From Serratia odorifera (lineage in GTDB: Bacteria > Pseudomonadota > Gammaproteobacteria > Enterobacterales > Enterobacteriaceae): 64,000 bases of DNA. The stretch spans positions 2,914,001 through 2,978,000 of the forward strand of contig NZ_LR134117.1 of the NCBI RefSeq assembly GCF_900635445.1, in the 5' to 3' direction. Made by a program: the position numbers and the translations under genes. Under the pieces are notes generated by a model. That model was not told where the DNA came from and did not search any database. It saw only the letters and a program-made list of their open reading frames with translations. Positions 24,629-34,424 of the stretch are shown here, piece by piece (within the stretch, counting starts at the first letter, position 1; every line of letters begins with the position of its first letter).

Positions 24629-25214
24629 ATGAATATTCGCCCACTGATATTAGGGCTGCCGCTGATCCTGACCGGCTGTTCGACGATGTCCAATTTCTCA
24701 TGGTCGAGCCTGTCGCCTCTTAACTGGTTTGGCAGCAGCCTTGAAGTGAGCGGCAAGGGCGTTGGTGAGATCAATGCCGGCACGCCGATGTCGGAAAGCG
24801 CAGTCAATGACGGCCTGAACGGCGACTATCGTCTGCGCAGCCGGCATGGGAACCAGCAACGGGCAGATCGTCGCGTTCTATCAGGCAATGGACGGCGATG
24901 ACATCAAACTGGTGATCAGCGGCGAACCGAAAGGGCACGTACAGCGCGTTGACATCATGGATCCTGAAGTTGCCACCGAATGGGGCAGCAAGCTCGGCAC
25001 GCCGTTCAGCGATATGTACAGCAAGGCCTTCGGTGCCTGTAAACCTGCTACCGGGGATGACGCCGGCAACGTGGAGTGCGTCGCCAGCCAAAGCAAATAC
25101 GTGACGTACATTTTCAGTGGTAAATGGGCCGGACCGCAGGACATCATCCCGCCTGATGACACCTTGAAAAGCTGGACGGTCAGCAAAATCATCTGGCACG
25201 CCAAAGCGCAATAA
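24629..25214 (+). CDS. yfeY: YfeY-like lipoprotein (apparent frameshift)
   Basis: This lipoprotein of about 194 residues once corrected has lipobox Cys15 (ILTGCSTM), then SWSSLSPLNWFGSS as in E. coli YfeY. The frame breaks at the CC near 24841. Removing one C restores DYRLRSGMGTSNGQIVAFY and runs on to SWTVSKIIWHAKAQ. The function is unknown. In E. coli it is an envelope-stress-controlled gene next to yfeX. The ATG at 24629 has TTAAGGA upstream. Confidence 0.83.
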
Positions 25215-25416
25215 TGCCACCCTGTCGCCCGCCGGGTAAGGCGGGCCTCGCCGATTTTCTTTGCGTTCGGGCAAGGTAATCGAGTCAGCTTACGGTATGA
25301 TAACCGGGTGTATGTCCACCGTCGTTGCAGTTGCAGCCAGCAACGCAGTCATTCAGTAACCGGCATCTGCGCGTGGGGCGTAGCCGGGCACCCGATCAAG
25401 GAATAAGGAAAACAAC

Positions 25417-26316
25417 ATGACACAGGTTCAGAGCGGCATCCTGCTGGAACATTGCCGTTTTGCCATTTATATGGAAGCCATGGTTCAGGGCGAGTTCGCC
25501 GATTTGCGTCAGGGCTGCAAACAGTTTTGTCAGACGCTGAGCGAACTGCAACAGCAATTCCCCGACGCGCGCCTGGGGGCGGTAATCGCCTTTGGTTATG
25601 ACGTTTGGCACGATCTTTCCAGCGGTCAGGGTGCGGCGGAACTGAAGCCTTTCACTGCGCTGGGCAAAGGCCTGGCACCGGCCACGCAGCGCGACCTGCT
25701 GATCCATATCCAGTCCCTGCGTCATGATGTCAACTTCACGCTGGCGCAGGCGGCGCTGGCGGCGTTCGGCAACACTATCCGGATCGAAGAAGAAACCCAC
25801 GGTTTCCGCTGGGTTGAAGAACGCGATCTGAGCGGTTTTATCGACGGCACCGAAAACCCGCAGGGCGAACAGCGCGCCGAAGTAGCGGCAATCGCCGAAG
25901 GCGATCCGGACGCCGGCGGCAGCTACGTGCTGGTACAGCGTTACGAACACAATCTGCGCCAATGGTCGCGTTTCACCACCGAACAGCAACAACAGATCAT
26001 CGGCCGCACCAAGCATGACAGCGAAGAGCTGCCGCCGGAGGCGCGCCCTGACACTTCGCACGTCAGTCGCGTCGATCTGAAAGAAGACGGCAAAGGCCTG
26101 AAAATCCTGCGCCAGAGCCTGCCATACGGTACCGCCAGCGGCAAACACGGCCTGTATTTCATCGCCTATTGCGCGCGCTTGCACAATATCGAAAAGCAGT
26201 TGCTGAGCATGTTCGGCGAACTGGACGGCAAGCGTGATGCGATGCTGCGTTTCAGCCGTGCGGTGACCGGCAGTTATTACTTTGCCCCTTCACTGACGCG
26301 TTTACTGTCACTTTAA
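25417..26316 (+). CDS. yfeX: YfeX, Dyp-type haem peroxidase
   Basis: This cytoplasmic dye-decolourising-type haem peroxidase has 299 residues, the family length. The distal Asp motif is GFIDGTENPQG (about residue 146). The proximal haem ligand His lies in PDTSHVSRVDLKEDGKGL. E. coli YfeX has been linked to porphyrinogen oxidation and debated haem dechelation. It is an intact single frame with AAGGAATAAGG upstream of the ATG. Confidence 0.95.
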   Translation: MTQVQSGILLEHCRFAIYMEAMVQGEFADLRQGCKQFCQTLSELQQQFPDARLGAVIAFGYDVWHDLSSGQGAAELKPFTALGKGLAPATQRDLLIHIQSLRHDVNFTLAQAALAAFGNTIRIEEETHGFRWVEERDLSGFIDGTENPQGEQRAEVAAIAEGDPDAGGSYVLVQRYEHNLRQWSRFTTEQQQQIIGRTKHDSEELPPEARPDTSHVSRVDLKEDGKGLKILRQSLPYGTASGKHGLYFIAYCARLHNIEKQLLSMFGELDGKRDAMLRFSRAVTGSYYFAPSLTRLLSL

Positions 26317-26539
26317 GGCCGCTTCTCTGTTGATAGCCGCCGTCTCGCCGCGGGGCCGCATTTGCCGGCGCCGCGGCGAACCCCGCCAGCGCGCCGCGCT
26401 GCCCCTGCCTTATAGCATTTGATGCTTGAAAATCACTAAACGGTATATAAAAGCGTTACAGGTCTGCACCAAGTTATAAATACACTGGTCATCATCAGGG
26501 CGAAGCCCGACGGAATGACTCAGTTAGCGAAGGTGCAGA

Positions 26540-27564
26540 ATGAAACAAACGCGGGTTAAAAAATCTCATGCTGAAAGGTTGGCTGGCCGCTGCGCTGTTG
26601 GCCAGCGGTACCGTTTCGGCCGCTGAATTACTCAACAGCTCCTATGACGTTTCCCGCGAACTGTTCACCGCGTTGAATCCTGGCTTCGAGCAGCTGTGGA
26701 ACCAGCAGCATCCCAACGATAAACTGACCATCAAACAGTCGCATGCCGGCTCGTCCAAGCAGGCGCTGGCCATTCTGCAAGGCTTGCGCGCCGATGTGGT
26801 GACCTATAATCAGGTCACCGACGTGCAGATCCTGCACGATCGCGGCAAGTTGATCCCGGCCGACTGGCAGGCGCGTCTGCCGAACAACAGCTCTCCTTTC
26901 TATTCCACCATGGCGTTCCTGGTGCGCAAGGACAACCCAAAAGGTATCCACAGCTGGGACGACCTGGTGCGTGATGATGTCAAATTGGTGTTCCCGAATC
27001 CGAAAACCTCCGGCAATGGCCGCTATACCTATCTGGCCGCCTGGGGCGCTGCCAGCCAGGCTGACGGCAACGATCAGACCAAAACCCGTCAGTTTATGAC
27101 CCGCTTTCTGAAAAACGTGGTGGTGTTCGATACCGGCGGCCGTGGCGCCACGACCACCTTCGTCGAACGCGGTCTGGGCGACGTGCTGATAAGCTTTGAA
27201 TCCGAAGTTAACAATATCCGCCAAACAGTACGGCGAAGATAAATATCAGGTGATCGTACCACCGGTGGATATTCTGGCCGAGTTCCCGGTGGCGTGGGTC
27301 GATAAAAACGTCGAGCGCAACGGCACGGCGCAGGCGGCCAAAGATTATCTGAACTACCTGTATAGCCCGGCCGCACAGCAGGTGATCACCAGTTTCTATT
27401 ACCGGGTTTATGACCAGCAGGCGATGGACGCCGCCAAAGACAAGTTCCCGGCGACCAAACTGTTCCGCGTCGAAGATCAGTTCGGCGGCTGGCCACAGGT
27501 GATGAAAACGCACTTCTCGACCGGCGGTGAGCTGGATCGGCTATTAGCAGCAGGGCATAAGTAA
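26540..27564 (+). CDS. cysP: CysP, thiosulfate/sulfate-binding protein (one or two apparent frameshifts)
   Basis: This is the periplasmic binding protein of the CysPTWA sulfate/thiosulfate importer. Family motifs are ELLNSSYDVSRELF, KQSHAGSSKQALAILQGL and PKTSGNGRYTYLAAWG. The frame breaks at the CC near 27221. Removing one C restores ESEVNNIRKQYGEDKYQ and joins to the stop at 27564. I favour the ATG at 26540, which has GAAGG 6 bases upstream and needs one further base removed near 26556-26564. An ATG at 26568 would give a complete signal peptide but has no ribosome site. The stop overlaps cysT by one base. Confidence 0.87.
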
Positions 27565-28400
27565 TGTTGTCGTCGTTGTCCAGTAAACGGGTACTGCCCG
27601 GATTTGGTTTGAGCCTGGGAAGCAGCCTGTTTTATACCTGTCTGATCCTGCTGCTGCCACTGAGCGCGCTGGTAATGCAACTGGCGCAGATGAGCCTGGC
27701 GCAATATTGGCAGGTGATCTCCAACCCGCAGGTAGTGGCGGCGTATAAGGTCACGCTGCTGGCGGCAGGCGTTGCCAGCGTATTCAACGCGGTGTTCGGC
27801 ATGCTGATGGCCTGGATCCTGACCCGCTACCGTTTCCCTGGCCGCACGCTGCTGGACGGTCTGATCGACCTGCCGTTCGCCTTGCCGACGGCGGTGGCCG
27901 GCCTGACGTTGGCCGGGCTGTTTTCTACTACCGGTTGGTACGGACAGTGGCTGGCGCATTTTGATATCAAGGTGACGTTTACCTGGCTGGGTATCGCCGT
28001 TGCCATGGCCTTTACCAGCCTGCCATTCGTGGTGCGCACCGTGCAACCGGTGCTTGAGGAACTGGGACCAGAATACGAAGAGGCGGCTGAAACCCTTGGT
28101 GCAACCCGCTGGCAGAGCTTTCGCCGCGTGGTGTTGCCGGAAGTGGCGCCAGCGCTGTTGGCCGGTACGGCGATTTCCTTCACCCGCAGTCTGGGGGAGT
28201 TCGGTGCGGTGATCTTCATTGCCGGCAACATCGCGTGGAAAACCGAAGTGACCTCGCTGATGATCTTCGTCCGACTGCAAGAGTTCGATTACCCGGCGGC
28301 GAGCGCGATTGCCTCCGTGATTCTGGCGGCGTCGCTACTGTTGCTGTTTAGCATCAACACCGTGCAAAGCCGCTTTGGCAAACGCATTGGGGGGCACTAA
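27564..28400 (+). CDS. cysT: CysT (CysU), sulfate/thiosulfate ABC permease
   Basis: This 278-residue inner-membrane permease has about six helices and the EAA loop (EEAAETLGATRWQSFRRV), which contacts the ATPase CysA. It matches the CysT family in length. It starts on the last base of the cysP stop and shares one base with cysW, so the four transporter genes are translationally coupled. Confidence 0.95.
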   Translation: MLSSLSSKRVLPGFGLSLGSSLFYTCLILLLPLSALVMQLAQMSLAQYWQVISNPQVVAAYKVTLLAAGVASVFNAVFGMLMAWILTRYRFPGRTLLDGLIDLPFALPTAVAGLTLAGLFSTTGWYGQWLAHFDIKVTFTWLGIAVAMAFTSLPFVVRTVQPVLEELGPEYEEAAETLGATRWQSFRRVVLPEVAPALLAGTAISFTRSLGEFGAVIFIAGNIAWKTEVTSLMIFVRLQEFDYPAASAIASVILAASLLLLFSINTVQSRFGKRIGGH

Positions 28401-29275
28401 TGGCTGACATCTTTGCCTTCAACGGCGTTGAGCGCCCGCGGGTGAACTGGGGCAAGTGGACACTGATCGCCATCGGCGCACTGTTCTCGCTGCTGCTGTT
28501 GGTGATCCCGATGATTTCCATCTTTGCCAGCGCCTTTTCCGAGGGCTTTGGCGAAATGTGGCGCAATCTGGTCGAGCCGGACATGCTGCACGCCATTTGG
28601 CTGACGGTATTGATTGCGCTGATTACCGTGCCGGTAAACCTGATTTTTGGCACCTTGCTGGCCTGGCTGGTAACGCGTTTTACCTTCCCGGGCCGCCAGC
28701 TGTTATTGACGCTGATCGATATTCCGTTTGCCGTGTCACCGGTGGTGGCGGGGCTGATTTATCTGCTGTTTTACGGCAGCAATGGCCTGCTGGGTGGTTG
28801 GCTGGATGCGCACGATATCCAACTGATGTTTTCCTGGCCCGGCATGGTGCTGGTGACGGTGTTCGTGACCTGTCCGTTTGTGGTGCGCGAGCTGGTGCCG
28901 ATGATGCTTAGCCAGGGCAGCCAGGAAGACGAAGCGGCGATCCTGCTTGGAGCTTCCGGCTGGCAGATGTTCCGCCGGGTGACGCTGCCGAACATTCGCT
29001 GGGCGCTACTGTACGGCGTGGTATTGACCAACGCTCGCGCCATCGGCGAATTTGGCGCGGTGTCGGTGGTATCTGGTTCGATTCGCGGTGAAACCTATAG
29101 CCTGCCGTTGCAGGTGGAATTACTGCAACAGGATTACAACACCGTCGGTTCTTTCACCGCCGCCGCGCTGTTGACCATCATGGCGATAGTGACCCTATTT
29201 TTGAAAAGCGCTCTGCAATGGCGTCTGGAACGACAGAACGCACGTCTTGAGCGGGAGGAAAATCATGAGCATTGA
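28400..29275 (+). CDS. cysW: CysW, sulfate/thiosulfate ABC permease
   Basis: This 291-residue permease is the partner of CysT, with about six helices and the EAA loop DEAAILLGASGWQMFRRV. It forms the heterodimeric channel of the sulfate importer. The ORF overlaps both neighbours (one base with cysT, 11 bases with cysA). Confidence 0.95.
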   Translation: MADIFAFNGVERPRVNWGKWTLIAIGALFSLLLLVIPMISIFASAFSEGFGEMWRNLVEPDMLHAIWLTVLIALITVPVNLIFGTLLAWLVTRFTFPGRQLLLTLIDIPFAVSPVVAGLIYLLFYGSNGLLGGWLDAHDIQLMFSWPGMVLVTVFVTCPFVVRELVPMMLSQGSQEDEAAILLGASGWQMFRRVTLPNIRWALLYGVVLTNARAIGEFGAVSVVSGSIRGETYSLPLQVELLQQDYNTVGSFTAAALLTIMAIVTLFLKSALQWRLERQNARLEREENHEH

Positions 29276-30353
29276 GATTAACAATATCAACAAGTATTTC
29301 GGGCGTACCAAGGTACTGAACGACATCTCGCTCGATATCCCTTCCGGTGAGATGGTGGCGCTGTTGGGGCCATCGGGCTCCGGCAAAACCACGTTACTGC
29401 GTATTATCGCCGGGCTGGAAAGTCAGAGCGGCGGGACGCTGGGTTTCCACGGCACCGATGTTAGCCGGGTACACGCCCGCGATCGTCGCGTCGGCTTTGT
29501 CTTCCAGCATTATGCGTTGTTCCGCCATATGACGGTATTCGACAACATCGCCTTTGGTCTGACGGTGCTGCCGCGCCGCGAGCGGCCCAACGCGGCGGCA
29601 ATCAGGCAAAAAGTGGAACAGCTGCTGGAAATGGTGCAGTTGGCGCATCTGGCCAACCGTTATCCGTCGCAGCTGTCCGGCGGCCAGAAGCAACGCGTGG
29701 CGTTGGCGCGCGCGTTGGCCGTAGAGCCACAGATTTTACTGCTGGACGAACCGTTCGGCGCGCTGGACGCGCAGGTACGCAAAGAACTGCGTCGCTGGCT
29801 ACGTCAATTGCATGAAGAGTTGAAGTTCACCAGCGTGTTCGTGACGCACGATCAGGAAGAGGCGATGGAAGTCGCCGATCGCATCGTGGTGATGAGCCAG
29901 GGTAATATCGAACAGGTCGGTTCGCCGGAACAAATCATGCGTGAACCGGCCAGCCGCTTTGTGCTGGAATTTATGGGCGAGGTCAATCGCCTGAATGGCG
30001 AGATCCGCGGTTCTCAGCTGTTTGTCGGCGCACACCAGTGGCCGTTGGCGTTCCAGCCGATGCATCAGGGCAGTGTCGAGCTGTTCTTGCGTCCGTGGGA
30101 AATGGAAGTCAGCAGCGAAAGCAGCGCCCGTTGCCCGCTGCCGGTGCAGGTGTTGGAAGTCAGCCCGCGTGGCCACTTCTGGCAATTGACGGTACAGCCG
30201 ATTGGCTGGCATCAGGATCCGATTACCGTGGTACTGGCAGAAGGCAATGAAACCCCGGTGCGCGGCGGTCGTTACTATGTCGGTAGCCTGAATGCGCGTC
30301 TGTATGCCGGCGATCATCTGCTTCAGCCTGTTGCATTAGCCAAAAGCGCCTGA
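29265..30353 (+). CDS. cysA: CysA, sulfate/thiosulfate ABC ATPase
   Basis: This 362-residue ATPase energises the CysTW permease. The Walker A is GPSGSGKTT, the signature is LSGGQKQRVALARAL, and the Walker B is ILLLDEPFGALD. A C-terminal regulatory TOBE-type domain follows. I chose the ATG at 29265 (MSIEINNINKYFGR) with GGGAGG upstream, rather than 29247. A terminator follows 31 bases later. Confidence 0.95.
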   Translation: MSIEINNINKYFGRTKVLNDISLDIPSGEMVALLGPSGSGKTTLLRIIAGLESQSGGTLGFHGTDVSRVHARDRRVGFVFQHYALFRHMTVFDNIAFGLTVLPRRERPNAAAIRQKVEQLLEMVQLAHLANRYPSQLSGGQKQRVALARALAVEPQILLLDEPFGALDAQVRKELRRWLRQLHEELKFTSVFVTHDQEEAMEVADRIVVMSQGNIEQVGSPEQIMREPASRFVLEFMGEVNRLNGEIRGSQLFVGAHQWPLAFQPMHQGSVELFLRPWEMEVSSESSARCPLPVQVLEVSPRGHFWQLTVQPIGWHQDPITVVLAEGNETPVRGGRYYVGSLNARLYAGDHLLQPVALAKSA

Positions 30354-30384
30354 TAATTTTTAGCAGCCAATAAATATTATCCAG

Positions 30385-30409
30385 AGGCAACCCACGGGTT
30401 GCCTTTTTA
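30385..30409 (+). terminator. Terminator after cysA
   Basis: The inverted repeat GGCAACCC / GGGTTGCC is followed by five T residues. It separates cysPTWA from cysM, which may also be read by read-through. Confidence 0.8.
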
Positions 30410-30445
30410 CATTACGCAACGCACACCAACACACAGGCAACGATC

Positions 30446-31327
30446 GTGACAACGCTGGAACATTACATCGGCAATACCCCACTGGTAAAACTGCAACGTC
30501 TGGCCGCCGGGCTTGACAGCGAAATCTGGCTGAAGCTGGAAGGTAACAATCCGGCTGGCTCGGTCAAGGATCGCGCTGCGCTGGCGATGATCGAACAGGC
30601 AGAGCTGCGCGGCGAGATAGCACCGGGTGATACGCTGATTGAAGCGACCAGCGGCAACACCGGCATTGCGCTGGCGATGATCGCTGCCATGAAAGGCTAT
30701 ACGCTGAAGCTGCTGATGCCGGAAAACATGAGTCAGGAACGTCAGGCCGCGATGCGCGCCTACGGTGCCGAGCTGATCCTGGTCAGCCGTGAGCAGGGCA
30801 TGGAGGGCGCGCGCGATCTGGCGCTGGCGATGCAGCAGCAGGGGCAGGGCAAGGTGCTGGACCAGTTCAATAATCTGGACAATCCGTATGCGCATTTTAC
30901 CACCACCGGGCCGGAAATCTGGCGGCAGACCGAACAGCGCGTTACGCATTTTGTCTCCAGTATGGGCACCACTGGCACCATCACCGGCGTCGGTGGCTAC
31001 CTGAAGAGTCAGGATCCGCAGATACAAATCATCGGCCTGCAACCGGCGGAAGGCAGCAGTATTCCGGGTATTCGTCGCTGGTCGCCAGCCTATCTGCCGG
31101 GGATCTACCGACCGGAACTGATCGATCAGGTATTGGACATCAGCCAGAGCGAGGCCGAAGACACCATGCGCCAGTTGGCGCAGCGTGAAGGTATTTTCTG
31201 CGGCGTCAGTTCCGGTGGTGCGGTTTCCGGCGCATTGCGCGTTGCCGCCGCCAACCCGGGTAGCGTGATCGTGGCAATCATCTGCGATCGCGGCGATCGT
31301 TACCTGTCGACTGGCGTTTTCAACTAA
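30446..31327 (+). CDS. cysM: CysM, cysteine synthase B
   Basis: This PLP enzyme makes cysteine (or S-sulfocysteine with thiosulfate) from O-acetylserine. The protein has 293 residues. The PLP lysine is in NNPAGSVKDRAAL (near 41), and the phosphate loop is TSGNTGIALAM and GTTGTITGV. It starts with GTG, giving MTTLEHYIGNTPLVKLQRL like E. coli CysM. It pairs functionally with the upstream thiosulfate importer. Confidence 0.94.
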   Translation: MTTLEHYIGNTPLVKLQRLAAGLDSEIWLKLEGNNPAGSVKDRAALAMIEQAELRGEIAPGDTLIEATSGNTGIALAMIAAMKGYTLKLLMPENMSQERQAAMRAYGAELILVSREQGMEGARDLALAMQQQGQGKVLDQFNNLDNPYAHFTTTGPEIWRQTEQRVTHFVSSMGTTGTITGVGGYLKSQDPQIQIIGLQPAEGSSIPGIRRWSPAYLPGIYRPELIDQVLDISQSEAEDTMRQLAQREGIFCGVSSGGAVSGALRVAAANPGSVIVAIICDRGDRYLSTGVFN

Positions 31328-31574
31328 GCCGTCTCACGGCGCATTATTTGCCCTTTCCCTCCTGGCGCTGCCCTGCGCCGGGAAATCCGACTATTATCTC
31401 CATTATCCCGTCGCGATTAACCATCAGTCGTTGTGCTAACGCCTGTGCGCGCTGAATCAGTGCATATGTCTCATTCGCCTGATGCCGACGGCGCAACTGT
31501 AAGGATTGAGTAAAACCGGCTGCGAAATGGACAAATAGGCGGGAAAATGGGGCAAATACCTGAAGGGGCGATAA

Positions 31575-32255
31575 ATGAAGATTTTACTGGTCGATGATGA
31601 CCTTGAACTTGGCACCATGCTGAGTGAATACCTGACGGCGGAAGGGTTCAACGCCTCGCTGGTGCTGACCGGCAAAGCCGGGGTCGAGGGCGCGCTGTCC
31701 GGCGAGTATACCGCGATGATCCTGGATATTATGCTGCCGGACATGAGCGGTATTGACGTGTTGCGCGATGTGCGTAAAAAAAGCCGCCTGCCGATCATCA
31801 TGCTGACCGCCAAGGGCGACAACATTGACCGAGTGATTGGCCTGGAAATGGGCGCCGATGATTATGTGCCAAAACCGTGTTATCCGCGTGAGCTGGTGGC
31901 ACGCCTGCGCGCGGTGCTGCGCCGTTTTGAAGAACAGCCGGCCGCGGTCGATGACGATGCGCCACTGGTGCTCGGTGAACTGGCGCTCAACCCGTCGACC
32001 CGCAGCAGCGAATGGCGTGGCCAGGGGTTCGATCTTACCGCCTCTGAATTCAATCTGCTTGAGCTGCTGTTGCGCGCGCCGGAACGGGTGGTGTCAAAGG
32101 ACGAACTGTCGGAAAAAGGGCTGGGTCGGCCACGTGAGGCCTACGATCGTAGCGTAGACGTGCATATCAGCAATATCCGCCAAAAACTGGCCGCGCTGAC
32201 GGGTAATACGCTCAGTATCGAAACGGTGCGCAGCATCGGCTATCGGATCCGCTGA
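31575..32255 (+). CDS. OmpR/CpxR-like response regulator
   Basis: This 226-residue response regulator has a receiver domain (phospho-acceptor Asp51 in MILDIMLPD) and a C-terminal winged helix (LTASEFNLLELL through SIETVRSIGYRIR). It is closest in pattern to CpxR (KILLVDDD, GADDYVPKP, RSVDVHISNIRQKL), but the true cpxRA lies elsewhere in enterobacteria. I regard it as a CpxR paralogue of unknown target. It overlaps the kinase gene by one base. Confidence 0.9.
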   Translation: MKILLVDDDLELGTMLSEYLTAEGFNASLVLTGKAGVEGALSGEYTAMILDIMLPDMSGIDVLRDVRKKSRLPIIMLTAKGDNIDRVIGLEMGADDYVPKPCYPRELVARLRAVLRRFEEQPAAVDDDAPLVLGELALNPSTRSSEWRGQGFDLTASEFNLLELLLRAPERVVSKDELSEKGLGRPREAYDRSVDVHISNIRQKLAALTGNTLSIETVRSIGYRIR

Positions 32256-33580
32256 TGGTGATGCGCGGAAGGCTATTCTGGAAGATTCTGCTCGGCTATT
32301 GGCTGATTTTCATCTTTATGATGCAGGCGCTGTGGGTGTCATTTGCCCTCTACGGCAACCGCGAACCACCGGAAAATACCCTGGCCCGGCGGTTGGTTAA
32401 CATGCAAATCACCTCGGCAGCCAGCCTGCTGCGCAATGGCGGTATTCAGGCACTGGGCGCGATGAGCGAGAACTGGCCGGACGAAGACCGACGCTTTATG
32501 ACGGTCACGCCTGCCGCCGCGCCGCCGAGCGGCCAATTGCACGGCGCTCTGCAGCCGGGTCGCATGCCGACTAAAATTGTCGAATGGGTGCAGGGCGCCG
32601 ATGGACAGGGTTATGTACTGACCTATGACGTCGAGGGGTTGCGTGCACAGTATCGCATGGATAAGCGCTGGCATATTTTCCACATTCCGGCGCCGATGCT
32701 GTGGATTGGTGGATTGGGCGGATTGCTGTTCAGCGCGCTGCTGGCGTGGAACCTGACGCGGCCGATGCGCCAGCTGCGCGCAGGCTTCGATCGCGTGGCG
32801 CAGGGCGATCTGTCCATTCGCCTGTTCCCGACCATGCGGCGCCGGCATGATGAGCTGTCGGACGTGGCGCGTGACTTTGATACGATGGCCGAACGGCTCG
32901 ACCTGCTGGTCAGCGCACGCGAGCAGCTGCTGCACGACGTTTCCCATGAGCTGCGCTCACCGTTGGCACGTTTGCAACTGGCGATAGGCCTGGCGCGGCA
33001 GAATCCGAATAACGTTGAAAATTCGCTGCAACGCATCGAGCATGAGGCAGGGCGGTTGGATAAGATGATTGGCGAGCTGCTGGCGCTATCGCGGGCGGAA
33101 AACAACGCTTTGCCGGACGAAGAGTACTTCGATCTTTATGGGCTGGTGGAGGCGGTAGTGAATGATGCGCGCTATGAAGCGCAGGTGCCTGGCGTCGAAA
33201 TCGCCTTGCAGGCCAACAGCGAAGTGGAATACACGGTCAAGGGCAATGCCGAACTGATGCGTCGCGCGGTGGACAATATCGTGCGCAACGCGCTGCGATT
33301 TTCCAGCGCCGGTCAGCGCGTGACGGTCAGCTTGACGCCTGCCGATCAGCTGTTCCAGATTGTGGTCAGCGATCGGGGGCCGGGGGTAGAAGCGTCTAAA
33401 CTGTCGAGCATTTTCGATCCGTTCGTGCGGGTGAAATCCCCGTTGTCCGGCAAGGGCTACGGGCTAGGGCTGGCGATCACGCGTAAAGTGGTGCTGGCGC
33501 ACGGCGGCCAGGTGGAAGCGCGTAACGGCGAGCAGGGGGGGTTGGTGATTACCCTGCGTATCCCGCGTTGGCAATCATAG
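32255..33580 (+). CDS. CpxA-like sensor histidine kinase
   Basis: This 441-residue membrane kinase is the partner of the upstream regulator. TM1 is at about 10-31, a short periplasmic sensor of roughly 110 residues follows, and TM2 is at about 148-166. Then come HAMP, HisKA (His231 in HDVSHELRSPLARL) and HATPase (NIVRNALRFS, DRGPGVE, GLGLAI). The DHp segment is very CpxA-like. The signal and regulon are unknown. No accessory periplasmic gene is adjacent. Confidence 0.9.
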   Translation: MVMRGRLFWKILLGYWLIFIFMMQALWVSFALYGNREPPENTLARRLVNMQITSAASLLRNGGIQALGAMSENWPDEDRRFMTVTPAAAPPSGQLHGALQPGRMPTKIVEWVQGADGQGYVLTYDVEGLRAQYRMDKRWHIFHIPAPMLWIGGLGGLLFSALLAWNLTRPMRQLRAGFDRVAQGDLSIRLFPTMRRRHDELSDVARDFDTMAERLDLLVSAREQLLHDVSHELRSPLARLQLAIGLARQNPNNVENSLQRIEHEAGRLDKMIGELLALSRAENNALPDEEYFDLYGLVEAVVNDARYEAQVPGVEIALQANSEVEYTVKGNAELMRRAVDNIVRNALRFSSAGQRVTVSLTPADQLFQIVVSDRGPGVEASKLSSIFDPFVRVKSPLSGKGYGLGLAITRKVVLAHGGQVEARNGEQGGLVITLRIPRWQS

Positions 33581-33726
33581 ACTATCTTAGTTGCCATGTT
33601 GCACGAGGGCAGTGCTCTCCCTCGTCAGGTACTGCGTGTACGCTCCGAGGACTGCGCGCTGTCCATGTGCAAACTGCCTGCGCCGATAACGCCTATTACT
33701 CGCGGTGTAAGCAAAGGATTTTAAAC

Positions 33727-33812
33727 CGCAGCTAGGCAGCAAGCGGGTGAAACTCGAGAGCTTACTCCGCAAGTGACGGGAGCGAGCACTGGCGGCATGA
33801 AAGACGATAGGA
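33727..33812. repeat. Possible enterobacterial intergenic repeat upstream of the crr terminator
   Basis: Between the kinase stop and the crr terminator is a non-coding stretch containing GGCAGCAAGCGGGTGAA and GAGCTTACT with AAGTGACGGGAGCGAGC. Its pattern resembles the roughly 120-base intergenic repeat common in Serratia and Yersinia genomes (GGCAAGCGAGTGAA, GAGCTTACT, AAGTGA, GTGAGCGA). This copy looks degenerate, and the assignment rests on memory of that family. Confidence 0.4.
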
Positions 33813-33818
33813 TAAAGA

Positions 33819-33840
33819 AACGGCGCCGAGTGGCGCCGTT
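33819..33840 (-). terminator. Terminator of ptsHI-crr
   Basis: A 9-bp stem (AACGGCGCC / GGCGCCGTT) with loop ACTC is followed by a T-rich tail on the minus strand, 25 bases past the crr stop. Confidence 0.8.
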
Positions 33841-33865
33841 GTTGCTTGTTAGCGTGACGTGCGCA

Positions 33866-34375
33866 TTACTTCTTGATGCGAATGATCGGTGTTTCACCGA
33901 CGGTAACGCTGCCGGACAGTTTGATCAGCTCTTTGATCTCGTCCATGTTGGAGATAACGACCGGCGTCAGGGTAGACTTGGCCTTTTCTTCCAGCAGTGG
34001 CAGGTTGAATTCGATGACCACATCGCCTTTCTTGACGCGCTGGCCTTCTTCGGCGATGCGCTTGAAGCCTTCGCCTTTCAGTTCAACCGTATCGATACCG
34101 AAGTGGACGAACAGCTCGATGCCGCTGTCGGATTCGATCGAGAAAGCATGGTTGGTTTCGAAAATTTTACCGATAGTGCCGTCCACCGGGGCAACCATTT
34201 TGTTGCCGGCTGGCTTGATGGCAATACCGTCGCCAACGATTTTTTCAGCGAACACTACGTCCGGCACATCTTCGATATTGACGATTTCGCCAGAAAGCGG
34301 GGCGACGATTTCGATGGTGCCCGTGTCTTTCTTGTCATCAGAAACCAGAGATTTCAGTTTATCGAACAAACCCAT
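33866..34375 (-). CDS. crr: Crr, glucose-specific PTS enzyme IIA
   Basis: This 169-residue EIIA-Glc has the phospho-histidine His91 in LFVHFGIDTVELKGEGF and the N-terminal GLFDKLKSLVSDDK of the family. It takes phosphate from HPr and passes it to sugar permeases, and its phosphorylation state controls adenylate cyclase and inducer exclusion. It is the third gene of ptsH-ptsI-crr, 49 bases after ptsI. Confidence 0.97.
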   Translation of the reverse strand: MGLFDKLKSLVSDDKKDTGTIEIVAPLSGEIVNIEDVPDVVFAEKIVGDGIAIKPAGNKMVAPVDGTIGKIFETNHAFSIESDSGIELFVHFGIDTVELKGEGFKRIAEEGQRVKKGDVVIEFNLPLLEEKAKSTLTPVVISNMDEIKELIKLSGSVTVGETPIIRIKK

Positions 34376-34424
34376 GATCTTCTCCTAAGCATTAAATTGG
34401 GCGGCGTTCCAGTGTCGTGGAAGT

